Shown one piece after another: positions 15,754-25,241 of a stretch of 35,507 nt of DNA. Under the pieces are notes generated by a model. It saw only the letters and a list, made by a program, of their open reading frames with translations, searched no databases and was not told the origin of the DNA. The position numbers were made by a program, and so were the translations under genes. This DNA comes from JBLHLB01 sp047618505 (lineage in GTDB: Bacteria; Planctomycetota; UBA1135; GCA-002686595), in contig JBLHLB010000010.1 in NCBI GenBank assembly GCA_047618505.1, positions 1-35,507 of the forward strand, in the 5' to 3' direction. The first letter of the stretch is position 1, and every line of letters begins with the position of its first letter.

Positions 15754-15853
15754 GGAGCTCCCTGGGGCGTCCAACTAGACCCGGGGAGACTCTTTAAGGG
15801 GGCTTTCCTAGGCCTCCTGTCGGACTGGGGCTCTGGGTGTCCTACTCTCGGAG

Positions 15854-18535
15854 GTGATGATTGATGTATTTCAGCGCGCCCTCGGTCTCTGCTTCCTGAT
15901 GGCTGGCCTCTCCCTGACCCTGTCGGCGGGGAATCCCAATGGGCAGGCATCGGACAATGACCTCCAGGGAGACCTGCGCTCCCTTGAGAGTTCCGACACC
16001 GAGGTATTCGACGCAGCCTGGGGGCGTTTGGTGGCCATGGGGTCCAAGGCAGTCGATGGGGTCCTCACCGGTTGGGGCAGCCTGGACGCGACCGGCCGTG
16101 TAGCGCGCGCGCGCCTGCTGGAGGAACTCGCGCCGGAATTGAGCGCTTCCTACCTGGCGACTTTAGACATCGACCCCATTGCCGAGCAGGCGCCGGCCTT
16201 CGGTGCGCGACTGCTGGCGCCCCTTTTGGATCCCGTGGAAACACCAGAAGCCCAGGCGCGAGTGGCCTTGGCGCGGGCCCTTGGATCACCAGCCTTGGCT
16301 CGCGATGGCGTGCCCTTTTTGACCGCCTTGGCCAGTACGGATCCTTCGCGACAGGTGCGAATTGTTGCCCTGGCCGCCCTTGCCGATAGTGCCGAACCCA
16401 GCGCCGCCCCGGCACTGGACGGGCTTCTTGTTGAATTGCCAGACGGTGAGAGACCCGCAGCCGCCCGGGCGCTTTCGAAACTTCCGGCGGCACGTGCGCG
16501 TGTTGTGCGCCGCGTGCAGCAGGCTCTATTGGACGACGCAGCGGAGGGGACTTCTCCAGAGGAGGTGGAGGCCGTTCGTCACCATGCAACCCTGGCTGCC
16601 CTCGCGAGCGGTTATGGTCGCGCCCTCGCGGAGCTGCCGGAGGGGGGTGTGAGTGTGCGCGATCGAGCTCCTTTTCTATTGTTGCGCTCCCATCCCGCGA
16701 CCCTCGTAAGAGCAATGGGGCGCCTGAGTTTGGATATGTTCTTGGCGCGCCTGGTGGAGCTTGGAGAAGAGCAGCGGGCTTCTGAAGTGCTCTATGCGCT
16801 TAGCCAAGATGGACTATCGCCGCGTGAAGTTATCTATCGACGTGCGCGCCTGTCATTGGCTGGAATGGGGGATGCCGAAGCCGCCCGTGATCTAGCCCAG
16901 GAGCTCCTGCGATCGGCCTCTCTTTCCTCGTCGGCGATCGATCGTGGATGGCGGCATTACGCCCTGGTCTTGCGTGGTGCTGCGGAATTCGCCCTGGAGG
17001 AAATCGATGTCTCAAGGGCTACGTTCCGGGAGGCCGCCGGCATCCTGCGCGGCTTGATTGCCGAGCGCGAAGACCTGCGTCCGAGCCTCTCGGGGCCCGG
17101 GGATCACCCCGTCGCAGCCATCGGTGGAGCTCTTGTGGTGGACCGGATTGTGGAGCTTGGGCTGGTCGAAGTCTGGCTTTCCCTGTGTGCCCTTGCCGAT
17201 GGCGAACCGATTGCTTCCCTTGAAGTCTTGTCACCCCTGCGACGTGCCCATGTGTTGCTCTTGACGGCGCAGCTCCAGGGGCAACGCACGGATTCCGTGT
17301 TCGACGCGCGCAGCCTGGACGATTTCCTCGAACGCGACCTCGGACCGCGGCGATTGCTCCTGGTCAGCCGTGAACTTCCCGGAGGTCGCGAAGGCCGTTT
17401 TCTAGATCTGCAACTCAAGCTTGGCGAGGCACTGGCGACGGTGATCCCCCAGGAGGTGATGGGATTCGAGCGCGCCCCCGTGCAAGATCCGACCATCGGG
17501 GATGCACTACTCGACGATGAGCGCTTTGGCCTGCTGCAGGCCATCGCCGGTGCGGAGTTGGAGGCGGCGCAGCGGTCCTGGTCCACGCGGCTGGTCGAGT
17601 TGAAGGCCCAGGCCCTGCGCGAGGATGATCCCTCCTTTTACCTGTCGGATATTCAAAGGCAGGAGCCAGAGTTTCAACGCTTGAGTGGGCTCTTCCGGCG
17701 CAAGATGGATGCCGGAGAATTGCTGCGGGGCCTGAGCGCTGCTGAGCGTCAGGACGCCAGCAGGCGGGGCGAGTTGAACCCCCAGTTGCGCGAACTGCGG
17801 ACGCCCTCGCTCTACGCCTTGACCCTTGCAGGTGAATTGCGCGCAGATGGGCGATCGGCGGAGTCCCGCAAACTCGCAGAACGCATGCTCCGGGACTTGC
17901 GCCGCGACACGGGGCAATCGGTGCTTTGGCAGGAGTGGATCTCGGCGCGGCTCGAACTCGTGATCGCCTCGGCCTGGATGGACGAGGACAAACCTCGCGC
18001 TGCCGAGACGGCGGGGCTTGGGGCGGTGCGCCGCCTAGAGGCCATGGAACGCACCCTCAGAGACCTGATCAAGCCCGGGGATGATCCCGGAAGGGTGCTG
18101 GGGATCCAACGCCAGGTGCGCCAGACAGAGCAGATGCGGGCCGACGCATTGCTGTCCCTGGCGGTCAACGCGAATGTGCGCGGCAAGGACCCCGAGCGGG
18201 CACTGCGCTTCTTCGAGCAGGCTTTTGAGATAGACCAGCGGGAGTTCATGCGCCTGCTCCTGGCCTGCTATCGCGCGCGTTCTGGTCGTACCGAAGAGGC
18301 CAGGTCCGTTCTGCGGGGTGTACAGCCGACACCGGCTCTGTACTACAACTTGGCCTGTACCCATGCGCTCCTGGGGGAGCCGGACAAGGCCTTGGATTAC
18401 CTGCAGCGCGAGCTTGAGGAGAACCAACCGACCCCCGGTGCGCTGGCGCGGCAGCGGGGTTGGGCCCGGGAGGATCCGGATTTGGCTTCCCTGCGGGGCA
18501 ATCCGCGCTTTGAGCGTTTGACCCGCTTGGACTGA
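15854..18535 (+). CDS. Secreted HEAT/TPR-repeat protein
   Basis: An 893-residue protein with a signal peptide (FQRALGLCFLMAGLSLTLSAG), so it is exported. The N-terminal third contains HEAT-like alpha repeats (RQVRIVALAALADSAEPSAAP and neighbours). The C-terminus has TPR repeats (PERALRFFEQAFEI, ALYYNLACTHALLGEPDKAL) and ends with the WAREDPDLASLRGNPRF motif common at the end of planctomycete TPR proteins. The middle is alpha-helical without a recognised domain. The start is uncertain: GGAGG at 15850-15854 overlaps the GTG at 15854, and the ATG at 15857 is only 2 nt from it. It is preceded by 100 nt with a 12-bp palindrome (15752-15763) overlapping the previous stop codon. The function is not known; such scaffolds usually mediate protein contacts. 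Confidence 0.75.
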   Translation: MMIDVFQRALGLCFLMAGLSLTLSAGNPNGQASDNDLQGDLRSLESSDTEVFDAAWGRLVAMGSKAVDGVLTGWGSLDATGRVARARLLEELAPELSASYLATLDIDPIAEQAPAFGARLLAPLLDPVETPEAQARVALARALGSPALARDGVPFLTALASTDPSRQVRIVALAALADSAEPSAAPALDGLLVELPDGERPAAARALSKLPAARARVVRRVQQALLDDAAEGTSPEEVEAVRHHATLAALASGYGRALAELPEGGVSVRDRAPFLLLRSHPATLVRAMGRLSLDMFLARLVELGEEQRASEVLYALSQDGLSPREVIYRRARLSLAGMGDAEAARDLAQELLRSASLSSSAIDRGWRHYALVLRGAAEFALEEIDVSRATFREAAGILRGLIAEREDLRPSLSGPGDHPVAAIGGALVVDRIVELGLVEVWLSLCALADGEPIASLEVLSPLRRAHVLLLTAQLQGQRTDSVFDARSLDDFLERDLGPRRLLLVSRELPGGREGRFLDLQLKLGEALATVIPQEVMGFERAPVQDPTIGDALLDDERFGLLQAIAGAELEAAQRSWSTRLVELKAQALREDDPSFYLSDIQRQEPEFQRLSGLFRRKMDAGELLRGLSAAERQDASRRGELNPQLRELRTPSLYALTLAGELRADGRSAESRKLAERMLRDLRRDTGQSVLWQEWISARLELVIASAWMDEDKPRAAETAGLGAVRRLEAMERTLRDLIKPGDDPGRVLGIQRQVRQTEQMRADALLSLAVNANVRGKDPERALRFFEQAFEIDQREFMRLLLACYRARSGRTEEARSVLRGVQPTPALYYNLACTHALLGEPDKALDYLQRELEENQPTPGALARQRGWAREDPDLASLRGNPRFERLTRLD

Positions 18536-18663
18536 CTCTCCCTGGATCTGGCGCTGGATAGAACTTCCAGGATCGGCGCGGCTGCCGGACTTTCTTCCGC
18601 TCCCGCGAGCAAGAGTCCAGAAGCCTGGGGCGCTGGGGAGGTTTTCCTGTCTACACTGCCGCG

Positions 18664-19878
18664 ATGGGACGCATTACGACCAATGGCCGCGGACGACGCT
18701 GGCTCGACAAGGGCCACCGCTGGCTCTACGCAGACGACATATCCGATGGCAAGGGGGAGCGCGGTGAGCTCCTTTCCGTGACCGGACCAAACAAGGAAGA
18801 GCTTGGCTGGGGGCTCTTTTCATCGCACTCGAAGATCGCTGTGCGCATGGTGACCCGAACAGGGGATCAGCCCAACCGAGACGTCTGGTCGGGGTTGATC
18901 ACGCGCGCAGTTGATGCGCGCAAGCGGCTTGGTCTGCTCCAGGAAAAGGGCGCCTGCCGCTTGATCGGCGGTGATGCCGACGGCGTCCCCGGCATGATCG
19001 TGGATCGCTATGCGGACGTCCTTGTGATGCAGTCTGGTTGCCAGGGCTCCGACCGCATGCGGGATTTTATTCTGGAACTGGTGATCGAAGCGCTAGTGGC
19101 GGCGGGCCTTCCAGAGCCACGCGCAGTGCTCGACCGTTCCGATACAACCGTGCGTCGACTCGAGGATCTCGAAACCCGAGTCGAGTGGTTGCGTGGTGAA
19201 CCTGTGGAGTCGGTCGAAGTCGAGGAAGCTGCGACGGCCACCAGCGCGCACCTCATTTACGAGGTCGATGTACTCAAGGGCCATAAGACCGGGCACTATT
19301 TGGATCAATCGACGAACCGTCGCAAGATGGCAGAGTATGTCGGGGCCTATGACAAGCCCAGCGTGCTCGACGCCTTCTCCTATGACGGGCTCTTCGGGAT
19401 TCGCGCTGCCCTTGCGGGTGCCAAAGATGTGCTGCTCCTAGATCAAAGCGCCGAGTCCGGGGAGCGTGCCTTGCGTAATGCCGAGCGTAACGGCGTTGCC
19501 GATCGCGTACGTTTCGAGAAAGTCAACGCCATGCATGACATGCGCGATCGCGCCGAGAAGAACGAGAGCTACCAAGTCATCGTGATCGATCCGCCGGCCT
19601 TTGCCCGCAACAAGCGCGAGGCCGAAGGTGCTGCCCGTGGCTATCGCGAGCTGAACCGCCGCGCTATGTCGATGGTAGCCGATGGGGGCGTCCTAGTTAC
19701 GGCCTCCTGTTCCTACGCGGTCAAGCGCGAGGACTTCCTGCTCTACGTGAGCGACGCCGCCAATCTGGCCAAACGCGACGCTTGGATCCTTGAGATGGCC
19801 GGTGCGGCCGCGGATCACCCCGCCCGCCTGGGATTGCCGGAAACCAACTACCTCAAGTGCGCCTTTGTGCGTCTCTAG
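18664..19878 (+). CDS. Class I SAM-dependent 23S rRNA methyltransferase, RlmI-like
   Basis: A 404-residue enzyme of the RlmI/RlmK family, which methylates a cytosine (m5C) or guanine of 23S rRNA using S-adenosylmethionine. An N-terminal PUA-like RNA-binding region (WLDKGHRWLYADDIS) precedes a central EEHEE-type domain with DADGVPGMIVDRYADVLVMQ. The Rossmann methyltransferase contains KTGHYLDQSTNRR, VLDAFSYDGLFGIRAA (SAM binding), VIVIDPPAFARNK (catalytic DPP-F) and TASCSYAV, whose Cys is the likely nucleophile for m5C chemistry. Length matches the family (about 395). It is preceded by 127 nt with no convincing terminator and followed by thiS after only 4 nt, so they are probably co-transcribed. 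Confidence 0.9.
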   Translation: MGRITTNGRGRRWLDKGHRWLYADDISDGKGERGELLSVTGPNKEELGWGLFSSHSKIAVRMVTRTGDQPNRDVWSGLITRAVDARKRLGLLQEKGACRLIGGDADGVPGMIVDRYADVLVMQSGCQGSDRMRDFILELVIEALVAAGLPEPRAVLDRSDTTVRRLEDLETRVEWLRGEPVESVEVEEAATATSAHLIYEVDVLKGHKTGHYLDQSTNRRKMAEYVGAYDKPSVLDAFSYDGLFGIRAALAGAKDVLLLDQSAESGERALRNAERNGVADRVRFEKVNAMHDMRDRAEKNESYQVIVIDPPAFARNKREAEGAARGYRELNRRAMSMVADGGVLVTASCSYAVKREDFLLYVSDAANLAKRDAWILEMAGAAADHPARLGLPETNYLKCAFVRL

Positions 19879-19882
19879 GGCC

Positions 19883-20110
19883 GTGGACACACCCAGGGGT
19901 TCGGCACGAATTGCAATTCGCCTCAATGGGGCTCAGCACGAGTTCGCGGCCGGGGACACGATTGCCGTCTTGGTGATCAGCCTTGGCTTCAGTGCGGAGC
20001 AAGTGGCGGTGGAACGCAATAGCCGCTTGGTTCCGCGCACGGAGCACGGGAATGTCGCCCTCGAAGAGGGCGACGCCATTGAAGTCGTCACTTTGGTCGG
20101 CGGCGGATAG
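19883..20110 (+). CDS. thiS: Sulfur carrier protein ThiS
   Basis: A ubiquitin-fold protein of 75 residues whose C-terminal Gly is converted to a thiocarboxylate that donates sulfur to the thiazole ring of thiamine. The fold is visible as IAIRLNGAQHEFAAGDTIAVLV (first hairpin), then GFSAEQVAVERNSRLVPR and EGDAIEVVTLVGGG; it ends in the required Gly-Gly. The start is GTG 19883, 4 nt after the methyltransferase stop; the longer frame upstream overlaps that gene and is not ThiS-like. thiG follows 53 nt downstream. The activating enzyme (ThiF/MoeB-like) and thiH or thiO are not in this window. Confidence 0.88.
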   Translation: MDTPRGSARIAIRLNGAQHEFAAGDTIAVLVISLGFSAEQVAVERNSRLVPRTEHGNVALEEGDAIEVVTLVGGG

Positions 20111-20163
20111 AATCCTCCTCTGTAGAGGCTCCACGCGAGGCTCCAGACAAAGAGACCCGCACC

Positions 20164-21033
20164 ATGAACGAAGACACGCATCCCGCCCTCTCTGACGAGC
20201 CCCTAGTGGTCGCCGGAGTTCGCTTTCAATCGCGCTTGTTCGTCGGAACTGGCAAGTACGCTTCCTTCCAGGAGACCAGGGACGCCCTTGAGTTATCGGG
20301 CACAGACTGCGTCACCGTTGCCGTGCGGCGTGTGAATCTGGATCCGAAAAAGGGCGAGTCGCTCTTGGATTACATCGATCGCGAGCGCTACCAAATCCTT
20401 CCGAACACGGCCGGATGCTTTGACGCGGAGAGTGCGGTGCGAACGGCGCGTTTGGCGCGCGAGATCCTGGGAACGAACTTGGTCAAGCTCGAGGTTCTCG
20501 GGGACAAGCGAACGCTGCTGCCGGATCCCATCGGGACTCTTGAGGCAACGCGCGAGCTCGTGGCTGATGGCTTCGACGTCTTTGTGTATACCTCCGACGA
20601 TGCACGTCTTTGCGTCGCCCTGGAGGAAGCGGGCGCCGCCGCGGTCATGCCGGCCGGCTCGCCCATCGGATCAGGGCAAGGAATCCTGAATCCAAACGCA
20701 ATTCGGATTGTGCGGGAGTTGCTCAGCGTGCCAGTCATCGTTGACGCCGGCGTAGGTACAGCCAGTGACGTGGCCATCGCCATGGAGTTGGGAGTCGACG
20801 GTGTGCTGCTCAACACCGCGATCGCTTCTGCACGTGAACCCCTGCGCATGGCCGTTGCCATGCGCGATGCCTGCAGTGCCGGGCGCAATGCGTATCTGTC
20901 CGGACGCATCCCTCGCAAGCTCTACGCCAATGCTTCGTCACCCCTTGATGGTGTGATCGAGCCAGCGCGGCGTCTTACCCATCCCGGTGAGTCCGAGACG
21001 GCCCAGACAGCAACAACTGTCTCCGGCACGTGA
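20164..21033 (+). CDS. thiG: Thiazole synthase ThiG
   Basis: ThiG builds the thiazole phosphate of thiamine from deoxyxylulose 5-phosphate, dehydroglycine and ThiS-thiocarboxylate. The 289-residue TIM-barrel shows LFVGTGKY, the LPNTAGC loop, VKLEVLGD with Lys108 as the Schiff-base lysine, MPAGSPIGSGQGI, and PVIVDAGVGTASDVAIAMELGVD, followed by LLNTAIA for phosphate binding. The C-terminal 30 residues are a polar tail. It follows thiS and overlaps the next start codon by 4 nt (GTGA). Confidence 0.96.
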   Translation: MNEDTHPALSDEPLVVAGVRFQSRLFVGTGKYASFQETRDALELSGTDCVTVAVRRVNLDPKKGESLLDYIDRERYQILPNTAGCFDAESAVRTARLAREILGTNLVKLEVLGDKRTLLPDPIGTLEATRELVADGFDVFVYTSDDARLCVALEEAGAAAVMPAGSPIGSGQGILNPNAIRIVRELLSVPVIVDAGVGTASDVAIAMELGVDGVLLNTAIASAREPLRMAVAMRDACSAGRNAYLSGRIPRKLYANASSPLDGVIEPARRLTHPGESETAQTATTVSGT

Positions 21034-22052
21034 ACGACGGCGAGGCAAATCTCCCGGCGCCGAACCCCTGGGGAACCGTGGGCACTCGGCAGGAGGATGG
21101 GGGATCTACGCTCCCTGGGGAGACTCCTGACCAGGGAGAAGTTGGCGAGTCCATGGAACTCGACCTTTCCGAGTCTGCCGAAGGAGGATCCGAGGAGAAT
21201 GAGTCGGCGGAAGCGAGTACGGAAGTGCTAGTAGGGGAAGAGCCGCCTGGTGACCAGACGGACCCCGCTGATCTTCTCGTCGGGGGTTCCGTGATTGTTC
21301 TGCTGGGGGCTTCGCTCCTGCCCATTGGTGACGGAATCCTGTCGCGTATGGGTCGCTCTGGCTCACGTATCCCCGGCGCTGTCTTCTTTGCGCGTTGGGG
21401 TTTTCGCCATGTGGGAATCGCTGTGTCCGTCGGGATACTCGCAGCGATCGTAGGACAGAGCATTGCGTTGCGGCTCGATGCCGGTTTCATCGGTTTACTC
21501 CTGTCGTCGCAGCTCCTGATGGTTGGCACCGCGGTGGTCGCAGCCAAGCAAGCACTGCGGCTGCACCCGGAGGGGCTCGACGCCCTCGGACTGCGGCTGA
21601 AGGGGCTCTCTTCGGTCGCAGGTGCGGCGGTGATCACCTACGCCCTTTCGTTCCCTGTGATCTACGGCGTAGGCGCCCTCTGGCCGGGACTTGCGAAGCT
21701 CTTTGGAGTCACAATCGGGGACCAGGAAGTCTCGCATCAAATGACCCAGCTCGGTGGGGGCGCGCTTTGGGCAGGAATCTTCCTGGCAGTGGTGATCGCT
21801 CCCTTCTTCGAAGAGGTTGTATTCCGAGGGTACATCCAGCCGCTTCTGGTTCAGAACCTACATGCCCCTGGGGGCATCTTCGTGACGTCCCTCATCTTTG
21901 CTTCGCTGCATGGCTCCGCCTTCCTGCCGATCTTGGCCCTGTCGATGGTCCTGGGATGGATTCACTGGAGGACGCATAACACCCTGGCCTGTGTGGCGGT
22001 GCATGCGCTCCACAACGGCGGCATGCTCACGCTCTTGTTGCTCAATTCCTGA
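21030..22052 (+). CDS. CPBP-family intramembrane protease
   Basis: A 340-residue membrane protein of the CPBP (Rce1-like, ABI) family of glutamate-type intramembrane peptidases. The three motifs are complete: EEVVFRG (Glu261, Glu262, Arg266), FASLH (Phe290, His294) and HALHN (His325, Asn329). About seven or eight hydrophobic helices run from residue 83 to the end. The first 80 residues are a highly acidic, Gly/Glu/Ser-rich disordered extension. The start GTG overlaps the thiG stop, so translation is coupled although a role in thiamine synthesis is unlikely. Substrates are unknown; family members process prenylated proteins, bacteriocins or regulatory membrane proteins. Confidence 0.88.
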   Translation: MNDGEANLPAPNPWGTVGTRQEDGGSTLPGETPDQGEVGESMELDLSESAEGGSEENESAEASTEVLVGEEPPGDQTDPADLLVGGSVIVLLGASLLPIGDGILSRMGRSGSRIPGAVFFARWGFRHVGIAVSVGILAAIVGQSIALRLDAGFIGLLLSSQLLMVGTAVVAAKQALRLHPEGLDALGLRLKGLSSVAGAAVITYALSFPVIYGVGALWPGLAKLFGVTIGDQEVSHQMTQLGGGALWAGIFLAVVIAPFFEEVVFRGYIQPLLVQNLHAPGGIFVTSLIFASLHGSAFLPILALSMVLGWIHWRTHNTLACVAVHALHNGGMLTLLLLNS

Positions 22053-22060
22053 CGGACCCC

Positions 22061-22567
22061 ATGGCCACTTACGAATCAAAGGGGCTCTTCGAGGCTCTCG
22101 ACGGAGGTGCCTTCAAGGCGCGTAACGCGACCTTGACCGGTGACGTCACCCTAGGCGAAGACGCCAGTATCTGGTTCGGATGTGTACTGCGCGGCGACGA
22201 TGCGCCCTTGACCGTCGGGCGGCGAACGAACGTCCAAGACCTGACCATGATCCATGCGGACACCGGTGTACCGAATGTCATCGGAGAGGAATGCACCATC
22301 GGCCATGGTTGCGTCCTCCACGGGGCGGAGGTGGGGGACCGCGCCCTGATCGGAATGGGGGCGATTCTTTTGGGGAATTCTAGGGTGGGTGACGAGGCCA
22401 TCGTGGCCGCCGGAGCCGTGGTGCGCGAGGGCTTTCAGGTACCCCCCAGAACCCTCGTGGCGGGGGTTCCTGCCAAGGTTATTCGCCCTCTGAAGGACAC
22501 CGAGATTGAAATGCTGATTACTAGCGCGGCCGGTTATGTCCGCAAAATCCAGCTCTATCTCCCCTGA
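22061..22567 (+). CDS. Gamma-carbonic-anhydrase-like hexapeptide-repeat protein
   Basis: A 168-residue left-handed beta-helix of the gamma-CA/PaaY/YrdA group, trimeric with metal sites between subunits. The metal-binding histidines are His65 (MIHAD), His82 (IGHG) and His87 (LHGA), all present. Hexapeptide turns run from NATLTGDVTLGEDASIWFGCVLRGD through IVAAGAVV, and the protein ends with a helix. It may hydrate CO2 or act as a thioesterase; family members vary and the sequence alone does not decide. It lies 8 nt after the CPBP protease, so it is likely in the same transcript. The 221 nt downstream (22568-22788) show no gene; only a weak 7-bp stem (22566-22572 with 22594-22600) is visible. 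Confidence 0.88.
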   Translation: MATYESKGLFEALDGGAFKARNATLTGDVTLGEDASIWFGCVLRGDDAPLTVGRRTNVQDLTMIHADTGVPNVIGEECTIGHGCVLHGAEVGDRALIGMGAILLGNSRVGDEAIVAAGAVVREGFQVPPRTLVAGVPAKVIRPLKDTEIEMLITSAAGYVRKIQLYLP

Positions 22568-22788
22568 GAAGAAGGGTGCGGGAAGGGGAAAAATCTTCTC
22601 CCGGGGGGGCTTGAGAAGTCTGGGGACGAACTGGGGCTGGACCTGCACGACCGTTGCGTCCAAATGCTCCCTGAGCTGAGATCCGCTCTCTCTGGGATTT
22701 CCGCACGGCTTGAATTCGGGGTACTTTTCACAGGAGGACCCGAACAAGCCGCCCGCCTAGACCAGCGGATGGACCCGGGACGAACACC

Positions 22789-25164
22789 ATGAATTGGACC
22801 TGGATGAATCACGATCAACAGCACGGGGCGACCCGTGGACTTAGGAAGCTCGCTAGCACGGCACTACTCCTCTCCCTCGCGGCTGCTTGCAGCGATTCAG
22901 GGGGACGCGCCAACACGGACGGTGGTTCCGGTGGTCCGCCCGCTGGCCCGCCCCTGGCCGTCGACTTTGCGCTGCGCCGCGATATCCACGTGGGCAACAC
23001 CTTTGTCAACGACGTTCACGGCGTGGACCTCGAAGGCGATGGGCTGATCGATCTAGTGGAAGCCAATTTCTTTGACCAGGTCGTGAGCATCGGCCTTGGC
23101 AACGCAGACGGTTCCTTCACCACGATAGGGAGCTTCGCGACCATTGGCTTGCCCTTCAAAGTGACCACCGGTGACTTCGATGGTGACGGGCGTGAGGACA
23201 TCGCAGCTGTATGTGGTGACTACGCCGGTACGGCTGTCTCAGGGATTACGGTTCTCCTGCAGGGCCCCGCCGACGGCGAGTTTGGAACGCTTGTGATTGA
23301 CGAAGTCCTTGAGGATGATCCCAAGGACGTTGCGACGGCGCCAATTTCAGGATTCGCCGGTGACCTGGGGCCGGATGAATTGTTCGTGGCCGTGCGCGAC
23401 ATCCAGGCAGTCCTGCGCCTCCAGATCAACGGGATCGGTGAGCTCGAGGAAGTCGAGCGTTTTGATTCCAGTTCCCTCGGTTCCGCCGGTGGTCCTTTCA
23501 GCGTTGCCGTTGCAGACCTCGGCGGCGACGGCGTCCTCGACGTTGTGGTTGGTGAGACGGATATCTTGGACGGTTCCTCGGACAGGGTCGTGACCTTTGC
23601 CCGGGGTAAAAGCGGCTTCGGTTCACCGCTCATCGTCCTCGCCGGCGTCAACTGGCCCCTTGTGGAAGCGGTTGGAGATGTGGACGGCAACGGCTTCGAT
23701 GACATCTCGGTTGCCCAGCTCCAGAGCGATGAGGTCTACCTCTTGGCCGGTGACGGCGGCGGGCTCAGCACAATTCACTCGATCCTCTACAGCGGCAACA
23801 CATCCTCAGTGATCTTCGCTGATGTCAATGCGGACGGGCTTGCCGACGCGATCGGCACCGTCTACGAGGACAACGCGATCGATGTGCGCTTGGCCGACGG
23901 AGCCTTCTCTTGGGGCAATCCAACCTACTATCAATCAGGACTCCTGCCCCGCGCGATTGGAATGATCCAGCTGCCCGGTGACACGGTTCCGGATCTTCTG
24001 TGTGCGAACCAGGAGGACGTCTCGGTTCTCTATGGCCTTGGCAGCGGCGCCTTTCGTGGCGCGGTTGGCTTCCCGACCTTGACCGGTGGCCCGGTGGCCG
24101 TGGTGACCGAAGACCTTGATCGGGACGGCAACATGGATGCGATCGTGATCGCGGTCTTCCAACAGGCTGTCTCCTTCATGGAGGGCCAGGATGACGGTTC
24201 GCTCGTTACCGTGACAACGGTTCCCCTGGAGCCGACGGCGGACGAAACGCCCGGACACTTGGCCCTGGCCGATGTGGACGGTGACGGCGACACGGACGTG
24301 TTGATCACTGTGCAAGAGACGAACGAAGTGCGTGTCCTGCGCAACAACGGCACGGTCGATGGCTTCGATGAGGCCGACTCCGGCGATATCTATATTGTCG
24401 GGAACAAACCGGCGGGCATCGTTATTGGCGACCTGAACGGCGACGGCTTGCCCGATGTGGCAGTTGGTAACCTGTCCGACGAGTCGGTTCAAGTCATGTT
24501 GAACACGGGCAATGGCGAGTTCCAGCTCCAGGCTCCGATCGACGTTGGCGCTAGTCCGGCTGTGATGATCCTGGGCGACTTTGATCTGGACGGCCTGCTC
24601 GACCTGGCGCTGACAACGGGGGCACCCGATTTAGCCGATGGCGTTGGCGGACAGGAAGGCGCCTGCTTGATCCTCAAGGGCGACGGCGCCGGTGGGCTTG
24701 TTCAGGCGCAAATCCTGAGCGTTGACTCGCTGTCCACCTCCATGGATTTCGCCGATCTCGATGGCGATGGTCTGCCGGAGATCGTCGTGGCACCGACTGG
24801 CCTGGAGTTCGATTCCCTGCACATCATGCGCAACCTTGGCGAGCTGGACTTTGAGCGCGAAGACCTCTTCGTCGGTCCCAGCCCGGCCAACGTCCGCATC
24901 GTGGATATTGACCGCGACGGTGCCCTAGACCTGTTCACCGCCCGGGGTGACGGTGAAATCGTGATCGCCCTCGGCGACGGTACGGGCCAATTCCCTGTGC
25001 TCTTCCCCGGCGTGCAGGGTGCCCTGCCTATCCTGCGGGACACCCTGGGGATCGATTTGGCAGACCTGACGAAGGATGAGCTCCCGGAACTGCTCTTTGT
25101 GGCCGATCACTCGCCCTTTGTCTGGGTTGGCGTGAACACAAGCACTGAGCTGCCCTCGAACTAA
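22789..25164 (+). CDS. Lipoprotein with FG-GAP/VCBS calcium-loop repeats
   Basis: A 791-residue exported protein. The signal peptide (TALLLSLAAAC) ends in a lipobox with Cys34 (counting from 22789), so it is a lipoprotein. A Gly-rich linker is followed by about twelve repeats centred on D-x-D-G-D-G-x-x-D loops (for example DLEGDGLIDL, DFDGDGREDI, DVDGNGFDDI, DVDGDGDTDV, DLNGDGLPDV). These form integrin-alpha-like beta-propeller blades that bind Ca2+. No enzyme domain is fused. Such proteins are abundant in Planctomycetota and are thought to act in surface adhesion or glycan contact, which is inference here. The ATG at 22804 is an alternative start. It appears to be a single-gene unit ending before the strong hairpin at 25202. 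Confidence 0.85.
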   Translation: MNWTWMNHDQQHGATRGLRKLASTALLLSLAAACSDSGGRANTDGGSGGPPAGPPLAVDFALRRDIHVGNTFVNDVHGVDLEGDGLIDLVEANFFDQVVSIGLGNADGSFTTIGSFATIGLPFKVTTGDFDGDGREDIAAVCGDYAGTAVSGITVLLQGPADGEFGTLVIDEVLEDDPKDVATAPISGFAGDLGPDELFVAVRDIQAVLRLQINGIGELEEVERFDSSSLGSAGGPFSVAVADLGGDGVLDVVVGETDILDGSSDRVVTFARGKSGFGSPLIVLAGVNWPLVEAVGDVDGNGFDDISVAQLQSDEVYLLAGDGGGLSTIHSILYSGNTSSVIFADVNADGLADAIGTVYEDNAIDVRLADGAFSWGNPTYYQSGLLPRAIGMIQLPGDTVPDLLCANQEDVSVLYGLGSGAFRGAVGFPTLTGGPVAVVTEDLDRDGNMDAIVIAVFQQAVSFMEGQDDGSLVTVTTVPLEPTADETPGHLALADVDGDGDTDVLITVQETNEVRVLRNNGTVDGFDEADSGDIYIVGNKPAGIVIGDLNGDGLPDVAVGNLSDESVQVMLNTGNGEFQLQAPIDVGASPAVMILGDFDLDGLLDLALTTGAPDLADGVGGQEGACLILKGDGAGGLVQAQILSVDSLSTSMDFADLDGDGLPEIVVAPTGLEFDSLHIMRNLGELDFEREDLFVGPSPANVRIVDIDRDGALDLFTARGDGEIVIALGDGTGQFPVLFPGVQGALPILRDTLGIDLADLTKDELPELLFVADHSPFVWVGVNTSTELPSN

Positions 25165-25201
25165 CACCCAAGGATGGGCTGCGCTCTCCATGAGCGCGCT
25201 G

Positions 25202-25241
25202 ACCGGGGCCGGCAACCGCGACTGCGGGCGCCGGCCCCGGT
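25202..25241 (+). terminator. GC-rich 12-bp perfect hairpin before larE
   Basis: accggggccggc (25202-25213) pairs perfectly with gccggccccggt (25230-25241). After a symmetric 2x2 internal loop, ccgc (25216-25219) pairs with gcgg (25224-25227) around a 4-nt loop. It begins 38 nt after the VCBS stop and ends 14 nt before the larE start, leaving just room for the larE ribosome-binding site. Lacking a U-run, it may be a U-less terminator or a 5'-UTR element that shapes larE translation. Confidence 0.6.

Noticed and set aside
22566..22600. Stem gagaaga/tcttctc after the gamma-CA gene as a terminator
   Set aside because: Only 7 pairs with a 21-nt loop and followed by a G/C run; too weak to call.
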